Assembly (NCBI GenBank): GCA_002411085.1
Contig: DHQK01000077.1
Location: 168 to 7,928 of the forward strand
Reading direction: 5' to 3'
Origin: Marinilabilia sp. UBA5340
GTDB taxonomy: Bacteria > Bacteroidota > Bacteroidia > Bacteroidales > Marinilabiliaceae
Length of the DNA: 7,761 nt
The notes under the pieces were generated by a model. That model worked only from the letters and a program-made list of their open reading frames with translations. It ran no database searches and had not been told where the DNA came from. Positions 1-5,079 of this stretch are shown in pieces; within the stretch, counting starts at the first letter, position 1, and every line of letters starts with the position of its first letter. The position numbers and the translations under genes were made by a program.

Positions 1-87
1 ATTATGCGTATGCCGGGACTGCCGGGAACTCCTGCTGCTGAGAATATTGACATTGATGATGATGGCGTAATCTCAGGACTTTTTTAG
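1..87 (+). CDS. fhs: Formate--tetrahydrofolate ligase, C-terminal end (partial)
   Basis: The first 87 bases read in frame 1 as the last 28 codons of a protein and stop at TAG (85-87). The peptide contains MPGLPGTPAAENIDIDDDG and ends ISGLF. I recognise this as the very conserved C-terminus of formate--tetrahydrofolate ligase (10-formyl-THF synthetase), whose family members typically end in a MPGLPxxPAAxxIDxDxxGxIxGLF pattern. The enzyme is cytoplasmic and joins formate to tetrahydrofolate with ATP, giving 10-formyl-THF for purine synthesis and one-carbon metabolism. Everything upstream, including the ATP-binding part, lies outside the window, so integrity of the gene cannot be judged. It converges with the lipoprotein gene that follows, and no clear intrinsic terminator is visible in the 146 bp between them. 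Confidence 0.9.
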   Translation: MMRMPGLPGTPAAENIDIDDDGVISGLF

Positions 88-233
88 GATTGAGCAGAGA
101 ACATGGGGTCGAGGGCCTGATGCAAGGAGAAGGAGCATAGAGAAGAGATGACATGAGGGGAGGTGGTAGCTGTTGGCTCATAGCTGCTAGTGCAACCTAA
201 TTGCTGCCAAACAGGTGCCCCGCCAGTTCTGGC
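88..233. other. Intergenic spacer between convergent genes
   Basis: This 146-bp spacer separates the end of fhs from the end of the FMN-binding lipoprotein gene. The part at about 120-170 is strongly purine-biased on the plus strand. A short quasi-palindrome (GCCAGTTCTGGC, 222-233) abuts the lipoprotein stop codon, and short TAGCTG direct repeats occur near 168-187. I see no T-tract that would make a convincing intrinsic terminator on either strand, and no RNA gene. Confidence 0.5.
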
Positions 234-824
234 CTACTTCTTGTTGTTCTCAATTCTTGCCTTCATTAATGCCATGGTTAATGCATACCGCATTCGGTAA
301 AGCGAATAGGTAGCTCCCGACACTGCATCCACATCCATTATATTCTGCTTTTCCAGCAGTTGCTGTTCCATTATCGGGTAAGCAATGGCCGGAGTGGTTC
401 CGGCGGGTTGCATCTCTTTGCAGTAAGCGGGATCTTCCTGCTTGCCTTTGCCGGATTGTTTTATTTCATTGTAGTCAACTGAAGTGATTCTTTCGTTTTT
501 TACAGAAATGGTAACGACATGTTGGTAGTCAAAGGCATCAGCAGGAGTCGCTGCGCTGTAGGTGCCATCCGGAACTCCTTTGGCAGAAATGGGGAGCTGG
601 TATGCATCAATAATCTGTTGAAAGGAAGAGTCCACTCTGTCTATGGGGGAAGTTTCGATGATGAAGTGGAGACTCATTAAAGAAGACTTGAAGTACTTGT
701 CTTCAGGCTTGAATGCTTTAATGATGTCAAGATCGCTTTTTTGCTGTTGCTGGCAGCCTGTTATTATCAATATTGCTAAAGAAATACAGAAGATGTTGAA
801 AATATACCTGAGTTCTGTTTGCAT
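234..824 (-). CDS. FMN-binding domain lipoprotein
   Basis: This is a predicted exported lipoprotein carrying a small FMN_bind domain. The frame is open from an ATG at 854, but I prefer the ATG at 824. From 824 the protein is 196 residues and begins with a proper lipoprotein signal (MQTELRY, then a hydrophobic core, then lipobox ITGC with Cys24). Starting at 854 would add an acidic, polar decapeptide that is unlike a signal n-region. Counting from 824, PDGTYSA (85-91) is the usual opening of the FMN_bind fold, and DAVSGAT (166-172) fits the Dxx(S/T)GAT motif at which ApbE attaches FMN covalently to the threonine, here Thr172. Single FMN_bind domains occur in NqrC, RnfG and electron-transfer lipoproteins, but this protein lacks the remaining NqrC/RnfG context. 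It most likely acts as a membrane-anchored periplasmic or surface redox carrier. No partner oxidoreductase is adjacent, and its donor and acceptor are unknown. Confidence 0.8.
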   Translation of the reverse strand: MQTELRYIFNIFCISLAILIITGCQQQQKSDLDIIKAFKPEDKYFKSSLMSLHFIIETSPIDRVDSSFQQIIDAYQLPISAKGVPDGTYSAATPADAFDYQHVVTISVKNERITSVDYNEIKQSGKGKQEDPAYCKEMQPAGTTPAIAYPIMEQQLLEKQNIMDVDAVSGATYSLYRMRYALTMALMKARIENNKK

Positions 825-937
825 CGGTTCTTTTTCTGAGAGTGAGTGTATCATCTTATTTAGCTGGATTAATTTATGGATTAATCAGACAAGGAATGTC
901 AGCGTAATGACAATTAAATAGAAGAAATCCCTTATTC

Positions 938-945
938 CAAAGTTA
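938..945 (-). promoter_or_regulatory. Candidate Bacteroidota -7 box for the lipoprotein gene
   Basis: On the minus strand this reads TAACTTTG, a perfect match to the Bacteroidota -7 consensus TAnnTTTG. A TTG lies 15 bases upstream of it, which is shorter than the usual -33 spacing, so the upstream element is weak. Transcription would start near 931, leaving a 5' leader of roughly 75-105 bases before the lipoprotein start. This fits with the lipoprotein being transcribed separately from the glycosyltransferase gene upstream. Confidence 0.4.
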
Positions 946-975
946 TAAAACATCTTCTTTCAATATTCCGGTAAA

Positions 976-987
976 CTCTTATAAGAG
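976..987. promoter_or_regulatory. Perfect 12-bp palindrome upstream of the lipoprotein promoter
   Basis: CTCTTATAAGAG is a perfect 12-bp palindrome. It lies about 30 bp upstream of the candidate -7 box at 938-945, roughly where an activator or repressor of the lipoprotein gene could bind. A second small inverted repeat (AGATA 986-990, TATCT 997-1001) overlaps its right edge. AT-rich palindromes of this size occur by chance, so the regulatory role is only a suggestion. Confidence 0.2.
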
Positions 988-1066
988 ATAGTAAATTATC
1001 TTCTTTCAGTTGGACATGTGTTCGCTTCAATGTTCTGGTCATAAGTGCTATATGGTTTGCCTTGAA

Positions 1067-1082
1067 ACTTATGTCTATAAGT
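1067..1082 (-). terminator. Weak hairpin after the GT-C gene
   Basis: ACTTAT and ATAAGT pair as a 6-bp stem around a 4-base loop, starting 8 bases after the stop codon of the glycosyltransferase gene at 1091. On the minus strand it is followed by only three T residues before the run breaks. The position is right for a terminator but the stem is AT-rich and the T-tract poor. Confidence 0.25.
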
Positions 1083-1090
1083 CTGACGAT

Positions 1091-2737
1091 CTATTGTGCT
1101 TTGGAATTGTAAAGAATTACCCATCCGTCCAGAGTTTCTTTTTCCGTGAAGAAATTTTTCAGTTTTTGGAAGTCCGTTTTGCGGGCATCACTTAGCCTGG
1201 CAATTAGAACACTGCCTTTAAAGAAAGCAGGATTTTCTAATCGTTCATCACCAAAATCTATCAGGGAATGTTTCCATTTGTCCGTTTTTTCAAATCTTGT
1301 TTCCCGATTCAGTCCTCTGTCCCCATTAAATATTGATATTACGGGCTGATGGGCATGGAAGGCCACTGATGGCAATCGTCTGTCATAAACCATGATATGC
1401 CCGTCTTCAGTTAGTTTTGTTTTTGCTTCGATGGCTACATTTCTCTGGTCATTGGCTATGCGTGGATTGGCTTGCATGAAATAGGTGCTGAAAACAACAA
1501 GTAACAGCGTAAATGCGCTTGCGACAGGAACCGTAAATTGGGTCCTGTTGATTTTTATGGTCTGAAAAGATATTAATAAACCCATCAGGCCAATTATCAC
1601 GTACATGCCGACAGAAAAGCTGATGTCTTCAGAAGTTATATATCCTGCCGATAACAATGTGACAATAATTAGAATGTGGTAGAAGGCAAGAGCCTTACTC
1701 CATCGTTTTCTGTTTTTCTCAGATATAACCCCCCAGGTGTTGGCTGCAATGATGGCAATTGCAGGAAAAACGGGAAGTACATACAGAATTAATTTAGAAG
1801 TGGAAAGCGAGAAAAAAAACAAAGGAATGGCGATCCACAGCCATAGTAATTTGCTGTAGCTGAATGGGCTTTTAAAATTTTTGGCTGAATGGTATATCGA
1901 TAGTATAAACCATGGGAAGGACATGGCTGGTACAAAAGCGAGATAAAACCAGAAAGGTTCGCCCCGATTGAATTGATTAGTGGCAAATCGATTGATGGTG
2001 TGGTCTATGACGAAATAGTCAATAAATTCCGGATTTTGCCAAACCAAAAAAAGATACCAGGAAATCCCGCTAAATAAAAATACCATCAATCCGGAAATAT
2101 GATGAAAAAACTGCTTTTTTTGTTTTAACGGGAAAAGATGATTGATCAATGGTAGGGTAACAGCCGGAATAATAAAGACAACCGGCCCTTTGGTCATGAA
2201 GCCGAGTCCAAGAGACAAATATGTAAGATAAAGCCAATGGGGTTGTTGGGTGATACGTCGCTTGGCCCAGAAGAAAACCGAAAGCAATACAAAAGTGTTG
2301 AGAAATGCATCTGTGGTAAGGGCCCGTGCAGAAATAAGTACTGCCGGGAAACTGATGTAAATGAGTGCGGCCGTGATAGCGATTGTTTTGTCCTTTGTAA
2401 ACAATACCGACAAACGAAAAACTAACCATATCTGTATTAGTATCATTATTTGCAGAAAGAAGCGTGCTCCAAAAGCATTCGGCCCGAAAATATGATAAGA
2501 AAGTGCAGTTATCCAATAAGTAACAGGAGGTTTATGGTAATGCTGAATCTCTAACAGACGGGGATGAAGATAATCACCGCTTTGATACATTTCATAAGCA
2601 ATTTCTGCATAGCGGGCTTCACTGGTTTCGGTTACCCCCCATCCGTTCAGATTGACTAAAAGTGCTATAGCAGATATAAGGATAATGAACCATAAATATT
2701 TTCCTTGCTCTAATCTTGCGGTGAAAATCTTTTTCAT
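1091..2737 (-). CDS. ArnT/PMT-like membrane glycosyltransferase (GT-C fold, GT83-type)
   Basis: A 548-residue polytopic membrane protein of the ArnT / protein-mannosyltransferase superfamily, within the family's usual 480-560 residues. These enzymes use a polyprenyl-phosphate sugar as donor and glycosylate lipid A or another envelope acceptor on the periplasmic face. After the first membrane helix (about 15-31) comes the conserved loop TSEARYAEIAYEM (38-50) with PRL (59-61) and HKPPVTYW (68-75). Further marks are TTDAF (141-145, a candidate catalytic or metal-site Asp143), GFMTKGPV (179-186), HTINRF (246-251) before RGEPFWFYL (258-266), and SKLILYVLP (314-322). About ten to twelve hydrophobic helices precede a soluble C-terminal part from about residue 430. 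The usual DE pair of the first loop is SE here (Ser39-Glu40). The start ATG follows an AT-rich leader without a Shine-Dalgarno sequence. It lies about 570 bp downstream of the LAB_N gene and presumably uses the lipid-linked sugar made by the GT2. The acceptor and sugar cannot be told from sequence. Confidence 0.85.
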   Translation of the reverse strand: MKKIFTARLEQGKYLWFIILISAIALLVNLNGWGVTETSEARYAEIAYEMYQSGDYLHPRLLEIQHYHKPPVTYWITALSYHIFGPNAFGARFFLQIMILIQIWLVFRLSVLFTKDKTIAITAALIYISFPAVLISARALTTDAFLNTFVLLSVFFWAKRRITQQPHWLYLTYLSLGLGFMTKGPVVFIIPAVTLPLINHLFPLKQKKQFFHHISGLMVFLFSGISWYLFLVWQNPEFIDYFVIDHTINRFATNQFNRGEPFWFYLAFVPAMSFPWFILSIYHSAKNFKSPFSYSKLLWLWIAIPLFFFSLSTSKLILYVLPVFPAIAIIAANTWGVISEKNRKRWSKALAFYHILIIVTLLSAGYITSEDISFSVGMYVIIGLMGLLISFQTIKINRTQFTVPVASAFTLLLVVFSTYFMQANPRIANDQRNVAIEAKTKLTEDGHIMVYDRRLPSVAFHAHQPVISIFNGDRGLNRETRFEKTDKWKHSLIDFGDERLENPAFFKGSVLIARLSDARKTDFQKLKNFFTEKETLDGWVILYNSKAQ

Positions 2738-2758
2738 TCGTATAAAATTTATTAATTA
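2732..2758 (-). repeat. Duplicated start-region repeat, copy A (at the GT-C start)
   Basis: This 27-bp segment spans the start codon and leader of the GT-C gene. It matches 2825-2851 at 24 of 27 positions in direct orientation, 93 bp away. Both copies include, on the minus strand, ACGAATGAAA, so both place an ATG AAA in the same context. A local duplication of the translation-initiation region is the simplest reading. Confidence 0.6.
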
Positions 2759-2830
2759 AGGTCTGATGGAACTCGCATTTAAGAACTTATACATATCCTC
2801 TTGTGGCAATCGTTGCCATGCTCGTTTCAT
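2756..2830 (-). CDS. Possible 24-residue leader ORF
   Basis: An ATG at 2830, inside the second copy of the duplicated start region, opens a 24-codon frame ending at TAA (2756-2758), 18 bp before the GT-C start codon. The peptide begins MKRAWQRLPQEDMYKFLN and matches no family I recognise. Because its start context is nearly identical to that of the GT-C gene, ribosomes could initiate here and it could act as an upstream ORF. It could equally be a chance frame or the remains of a displaced gene start. There is no codon-level proof that it is translated. Confidence 0.25.
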   Translation of the reverse strand: MKRAWQRLPQEDMYKFLNASSIRP

Positions 2831-2851
2831 TCGTTTAAAATTTTGTAATTA
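2825..2851 (-). repeat. Duplicated start-region repeat, copy B
   Basis: Partner of 2732-2758, with 24 of 27 bases identical and the same orientation. It carries the ATG that opens the small frame at 2756-2830. Confidence 0.6.
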
Positions 2852-2875
2852 CCTGATAGGAAGTTAATTAAAATT

Positions 2876-3046
2876 TTAGAAAAAATGGAACAGCTTCGCC
2901 CTCGCAAAAATTTTTTTAACATATTCTTTTGTCAATAGCCCGTTAATGTCCTGAAACATACTGATATTCAGGTGTTTGTTGACGTTGCGGGGGATTGTGT
3001 TATCTAACAGGTTATCAGAATTATAGGTTTTACGTAAATATTTTAT
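2876..3046 (-). pseudogene. Possible gene remnant (56-codon open frame without a start)
   Basis: On the minus strand this frame is open from just after a TAG (3047-3049) to TAA (2876-2878), 56 residues, with no ATG near its beginning and only one internal Met (residue 30, in NISMFQDINGLLTKEY). The composition (NTIPRNVNKHLN, then a Lys/Arg-rich C-terminal segment) looks protein-like, and the frame runs in the direction of the flanking genes. This suggests the tail of a gene that once filled the gap between the LAB_N and GT-C genes. I do not recognise the family. A 56-codon open frame is also possible by chance, so this is a tentative call. Confidence 0.25.
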
Positions 3047-3161
3047 CTAACTCAATTGTCAAAACACTCTTTTATAGTTAATTAATCCTTAATTTAGATC
3101 TTTTTTATCAGTCAAAATTTCCTCAAAAAGCTAAGGAATGACTGTAAAGTTGAATACTTTT

Positions 3162-3177
3162 CTTCTGCCTTCTGCCT
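3162..3177. repeat. Short heptamer tandem repeat (CTTCTGC)
   Basis: About 2.3 copies of the 7-bp unit CTTCTGC (GCAGAAG on the minus strand). It is related to the cluster at 3291-3307, whose unit differs at one base. Heptamer runs of the GGCAGwA type are, from memory, common in intergenic DNA of Bacteroidota; their role is not known to me. Confidence 0.6.
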
Positions 3178-3290
3178 CTCCAACTTTTGCCTGTAGGGTA
3201 CTTTCATATAACAAGAATCATAAAGACTTCAAGATGTGCTGTTTAGGTAATTTTGTTAGTTCCTTAGGTATGTCGGTAATTAAAATTCGA

Positions 3291-3307
3291 CTACTGCCTA
3301 CTGCCTA
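3291..3307. repeat. Short heptamer tandem repeat (CTACTGC)
   Basis: About 2.4 copies of the 7-bp unit CTACTGC (GCAGTAG on the minus strand), starting 5 bases after the LAB_N stop codon. Its unit is one substitution from that at 3162-3177, so the two clusters probably belong to the same repeat family. Confidence 0.6.
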
Positions 3308-3311
3308 ACTT

Positions 3312-3974
3312 TCACTGTGTTTTATTCTGTTTGAGCCCAACGCTTTTCTCTTGCACGAAGTAGTGAATAATCAGATTTCGGCTGTAGAGAAGCATGCCAA
3401 ATGCTTGACCGACAATTATTACCGGGTCTTTTCGAATGATGGCATATGCAATGATGACGGCTGCACCTGTTATGCTGATTAACCAGAATAACGGGGGAAG
3501 TACGGAAATCTTCTTTTTCTCGGAATAAAGCCATTGAAAAATAAAACGGAAGGTGAAAATAATCTGTCCGGCGGTACCAAGAATAAAAAGTTTAATGTTT
3601 ATGTCAGGGTTGTGTGTAAGATCGAAAAAGTTGTAGCCGTGATGATTAAAAATGAGTAACCCCAGGGTGAAAGCCGGGGCGATAAATGCGACAACCCGTA
3701 TGGGACGGGGAAGAGGTTCCCAGCTGCCTTTAAGTTTCAGGTTTCGGATATAAATGAAGTAAGACACTAATTGCCCTCCCAGAATAACCAGATCCTTGCG
3801 AAGCAGACCATATCCCATCATCAATAAGGAGGCAAAAAGGCTTAATTGCCAGAAAATTTCCGGGGAGACAACTTTTTTTGCTTTTTCGGATAATAGCCAC
3901 TGAACCAATAGTCTGGCTGAGAACAGACCTTGAGCCACAAAGCCCAGTCCAAATATAAAATAATTGTTGATCAT
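3312..3974 (-). CDS. Double LAB_N-domain membrane protein
   Basis: A 220-residue integral membrane protein made of two tandem LAB_N domains, the unit named after the N-terminus of some lipid-A-disaccharide synthases. Each half repeats the same marks in order. Half 1 has R21, QW 25-26, SEK 29-31, FW 41-42, RKD 59-61, GQ 67-68, RN 77-78. Half 2 has R143, QW 147-148, SEK 151-153, FW 163-164, RKD 181-183, GQ 189-190, RN 199-200. Each half has about three hydrophobic helices, and a linker of about 50 residues joins them. The frame is open upstream to an ATG at 4028, but the start at 3974 is chosen because its ATG overlaps the GT2 stop codon as ATGA, typical of translational coupling, and the domain begins right there. 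LAB_N genes are commonly found beside GT2 and ArnT-like genes. A part in handling or flipping the lipid-linked sugar, like ArnE/ArnF, is an inference; no catalytic site is known to me. Confidence 0.8.
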   Translation of the reverse strand: MINNYFIFGLGFVAQGLFSARLLVQWLLSEKAKKVVSPEIFWQLSLFASLLMMGYGLLRKDLVILGGQLVSYFIYIRNLKLKGSWEPLPRPIRVVAFIAPAFTLGLLIFNHHGYNFFDLTHNPDINIKLFILGTAGQIIFTFRFIFQWLYSEKKKISVLPPLFWLISITGAAVIIAYAIIRKDPVIIVGQAFGMLLYSRNLIIHYFVQEKSVGLKQNKTQ

Positions 3975-4702
3975 TGCTTTGTGGTGCTTTCTTTGATTGA
4001 ATAGCTGATGTTTCTTTTGCGCATCCACACAAATGCGAGGGTGTCAAGAAAAGGACCAATAAGGCGGTTCCTAAGATTGTATTTCGAAGTACCTTCCATT
4101 CGCTTAAAGTGTTGAACCTGAATTTGCTTAACATTGCCGCCATGCAGTTGTACCAGGGCAGGAATAAAACGATGCATGCCGTTAAAGAATGGCAACTCCC
4201 GGGCCATTTGTGTTTCCATCAGTTTTAGCGGACAGCAGGTGTCTTTTACATTGTCATGAATCATCCACTGTCGAAAGCTGTTGGCTATTTTTGAAGACCA
4301 TCTCTTTATCAGTGTGTCTGCTCTGTTTTTGCGAATGCCGTTAATGATGGTAAATTCCCCAATGAAGTCATAAAACCTGATGAAATCCATGAAACTGGTT
4401 TGTAGATCTGCATCGATATAACCAAGATAGGGGGTTTTTACATGATCAATCCCGGCTTTAATGGCCGTACTGAGTCCTTTGTTCCTTTCCAGTGCGATAA
4501 AGCTGAAATAATCCGGGTCTTCGGAGCAATAGCGACGGATGATGGAAAGACTTTGATCGGTGGAGCCATCATCGACAAAAAGAATACTTGTTTTAATGAG
4601 GCTCTCGGTTTTAAACTTTTTAGCCTCTGCTCTTAGTCTGGGCAGGCTCTCTTACTCATTGTAAACCGGAACAATGATTGTTAGTTTTGAGTCAATTTGC
4701 AT
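3971..4702 (-). pseudogene. GT2 polyprenyl-phosphate sugar transferase with an in-frame stop
   Basis: From ATG 4702 to TGA 3971 one unbroken frame of 244 codons encodes a complete DPM1/ArnC-type family 2 glycosyltransferase, except that codon 17 is TAA (4654-4652). It interrupts the nucleotide-binding signature IIVPVYNE-stop-ESLPRL, where relatives have Glu. All later motifs are intact: FVDDGSTD (42-49), ERNKGLS (72-78), DAD (97-99, metal site), NGIRKNR (121-127), NGMHRF (174-179), H198/R201 and SKYN (206-209). The enzyme would move a sugar from a nucleotide to undecaprenyl phosphate at the cytoplasmic face. No transmembrane tail is seen, so it is the soluble type. After the stop, the next ATG is codon 105, beyond most of the donor site, so a restart product should be inactive. 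One substitution (GAA to TAA) explains the damage, which must be very recent, a sequencing error, or suppressed. It overlaps the LAB_N start by 4 bp. Confidence 0.85.
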
Positions 4703-4937
4703 GAACTATTATTTTTGAAGGACCTAAATGAGTTCATTTTGTTTTGTATCAGTGTTTTAATGCATTAATAATCCAGGTGTTAATCTTTTAATTGATGCAG
4801 GCCTGAGACGAAATGCAATCATGATTTTATAATTATTAGTGGACTGTCATTCAAAATTCACTTATTTGTCAGTTTTCTGAATCACTTTTCCAATCCGGAT
4901 GTTCAAATAATTATGAGTAATTTAATAAAAAATTAAT
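4703..4937. other. AT-rich leader upstream of GT2
   Basis: About 235 bp between the GT2 start codon and the IS target site. It is AT-rich and should carry the promoter of the minus-strand cluster unless the IS displaced it. I found no perfect TAnnTTTG box on the minus strand, no small gene and no terminator. Confidence 0.4.
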
Positions 4938-4942
4938 TACAA
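4938..4942. repeat. Target-site duplication, left copy
   Basis: TACAA directly outside the left terminal repeat, repeated directly outside the right one at 5997-6001. The site is AT-rich, so part of the match could be chance. Confidence 0.6.
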
Positions 4943-4958
4943 ATGCGAATTAAGGGTT
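4943..4958 (+). repeat. IS982-type left terminal inverted repeat
   Basis: Sixteen bases, perfectly inverted relative to 5981-5996. Its last five bases (GGGTT) can also pair with AACCC at 4964-4968 to make a small hairpin just inside the element. Confidence 0.85.
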
Positions 4959-5079
4959 GAAAAAACCCAATTTATTGTTTGTAAATATTTAAAAATCAAT
5001 GAAATATATGCTTGAAAAATTAGGTTAAATCCCTGAAAATCAGTATCTTAAGAGATTAACACCACTCAATCTTTTAGAT

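Larger units (their letters stand above)
2738..3311. other. 574-bp gap inside the glycosyltransferase cluster
   Basis: The gap between the LAB_N stop and the GT-C start is unusually long for genes that otherwise look co-transcribed. It holds the duplicated start region, a 24-codon frame, a 56-codon frame without a start and two small heptamer-repeat clusters. No complete gene of normal size, no clear TAnnTTTG promoter on the minus strand and no strong terminator are visible. It is best described as decayed or rearranged sequence. Confidence 0.5.

Noticed and set aside
222..233. GCCAGTTCTGGC as a terminator for the lipoprotein gene
   Set aside because: The perfect stem leaves only a 2-base loop and no T-tract follows on either strand.
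643..921. Plus-strand open frame over the lipoprotein gene
   Set aside because: It is antisense to a gene with a clear lipobox and FMN motif and its peptide shows no domain.
2070..2516. 148-codon minus-strand frame inside the GT-C gene
   Set aside because: It is a shifted frame within a gene whose own frame carries all family motifs; composition is unlike a real protein.
3112..3207. 31-codon minus-strand frame starting MKVPYRQKLERQKAEE
   Set aside because: Its sequence is produced largely by the heptamer repeat; short, with no recognised family and no start context of note.
3162..3307. Heptamer repeats as a CRISPR array
   Set aside because: Units are 7 bp in tandem with no spacers and no cas genes nearby.
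3975..4028. Longer start for the LAB_N protein at 4028
   Set aside because: It would overlap the GT2 gene by about 58 bases and add a polar, basic N-terminus; the ATGA-coupled start at 3974 fits the domain boundary.
3971..4390. A separate short gene starting at 4390
   Set aside because: This is only the part of the GT2 frame after its first internal ATG (codon 105); it lacks the nucleotide-binding half and is not an independent gene.
4442..4636. 64-codon plus-strand frame
   Set aside because: It lies antisense to the GT2 DDGS region, which explains why the frame is open.
4965..4975. Alternative left end of the IS beginning with ACCC
   Set aside because: No matching inverted copy exists at the right end, whereas the ATGCGAATTAAGGGTT ends match perfectly and are flanked by a direct repeat.
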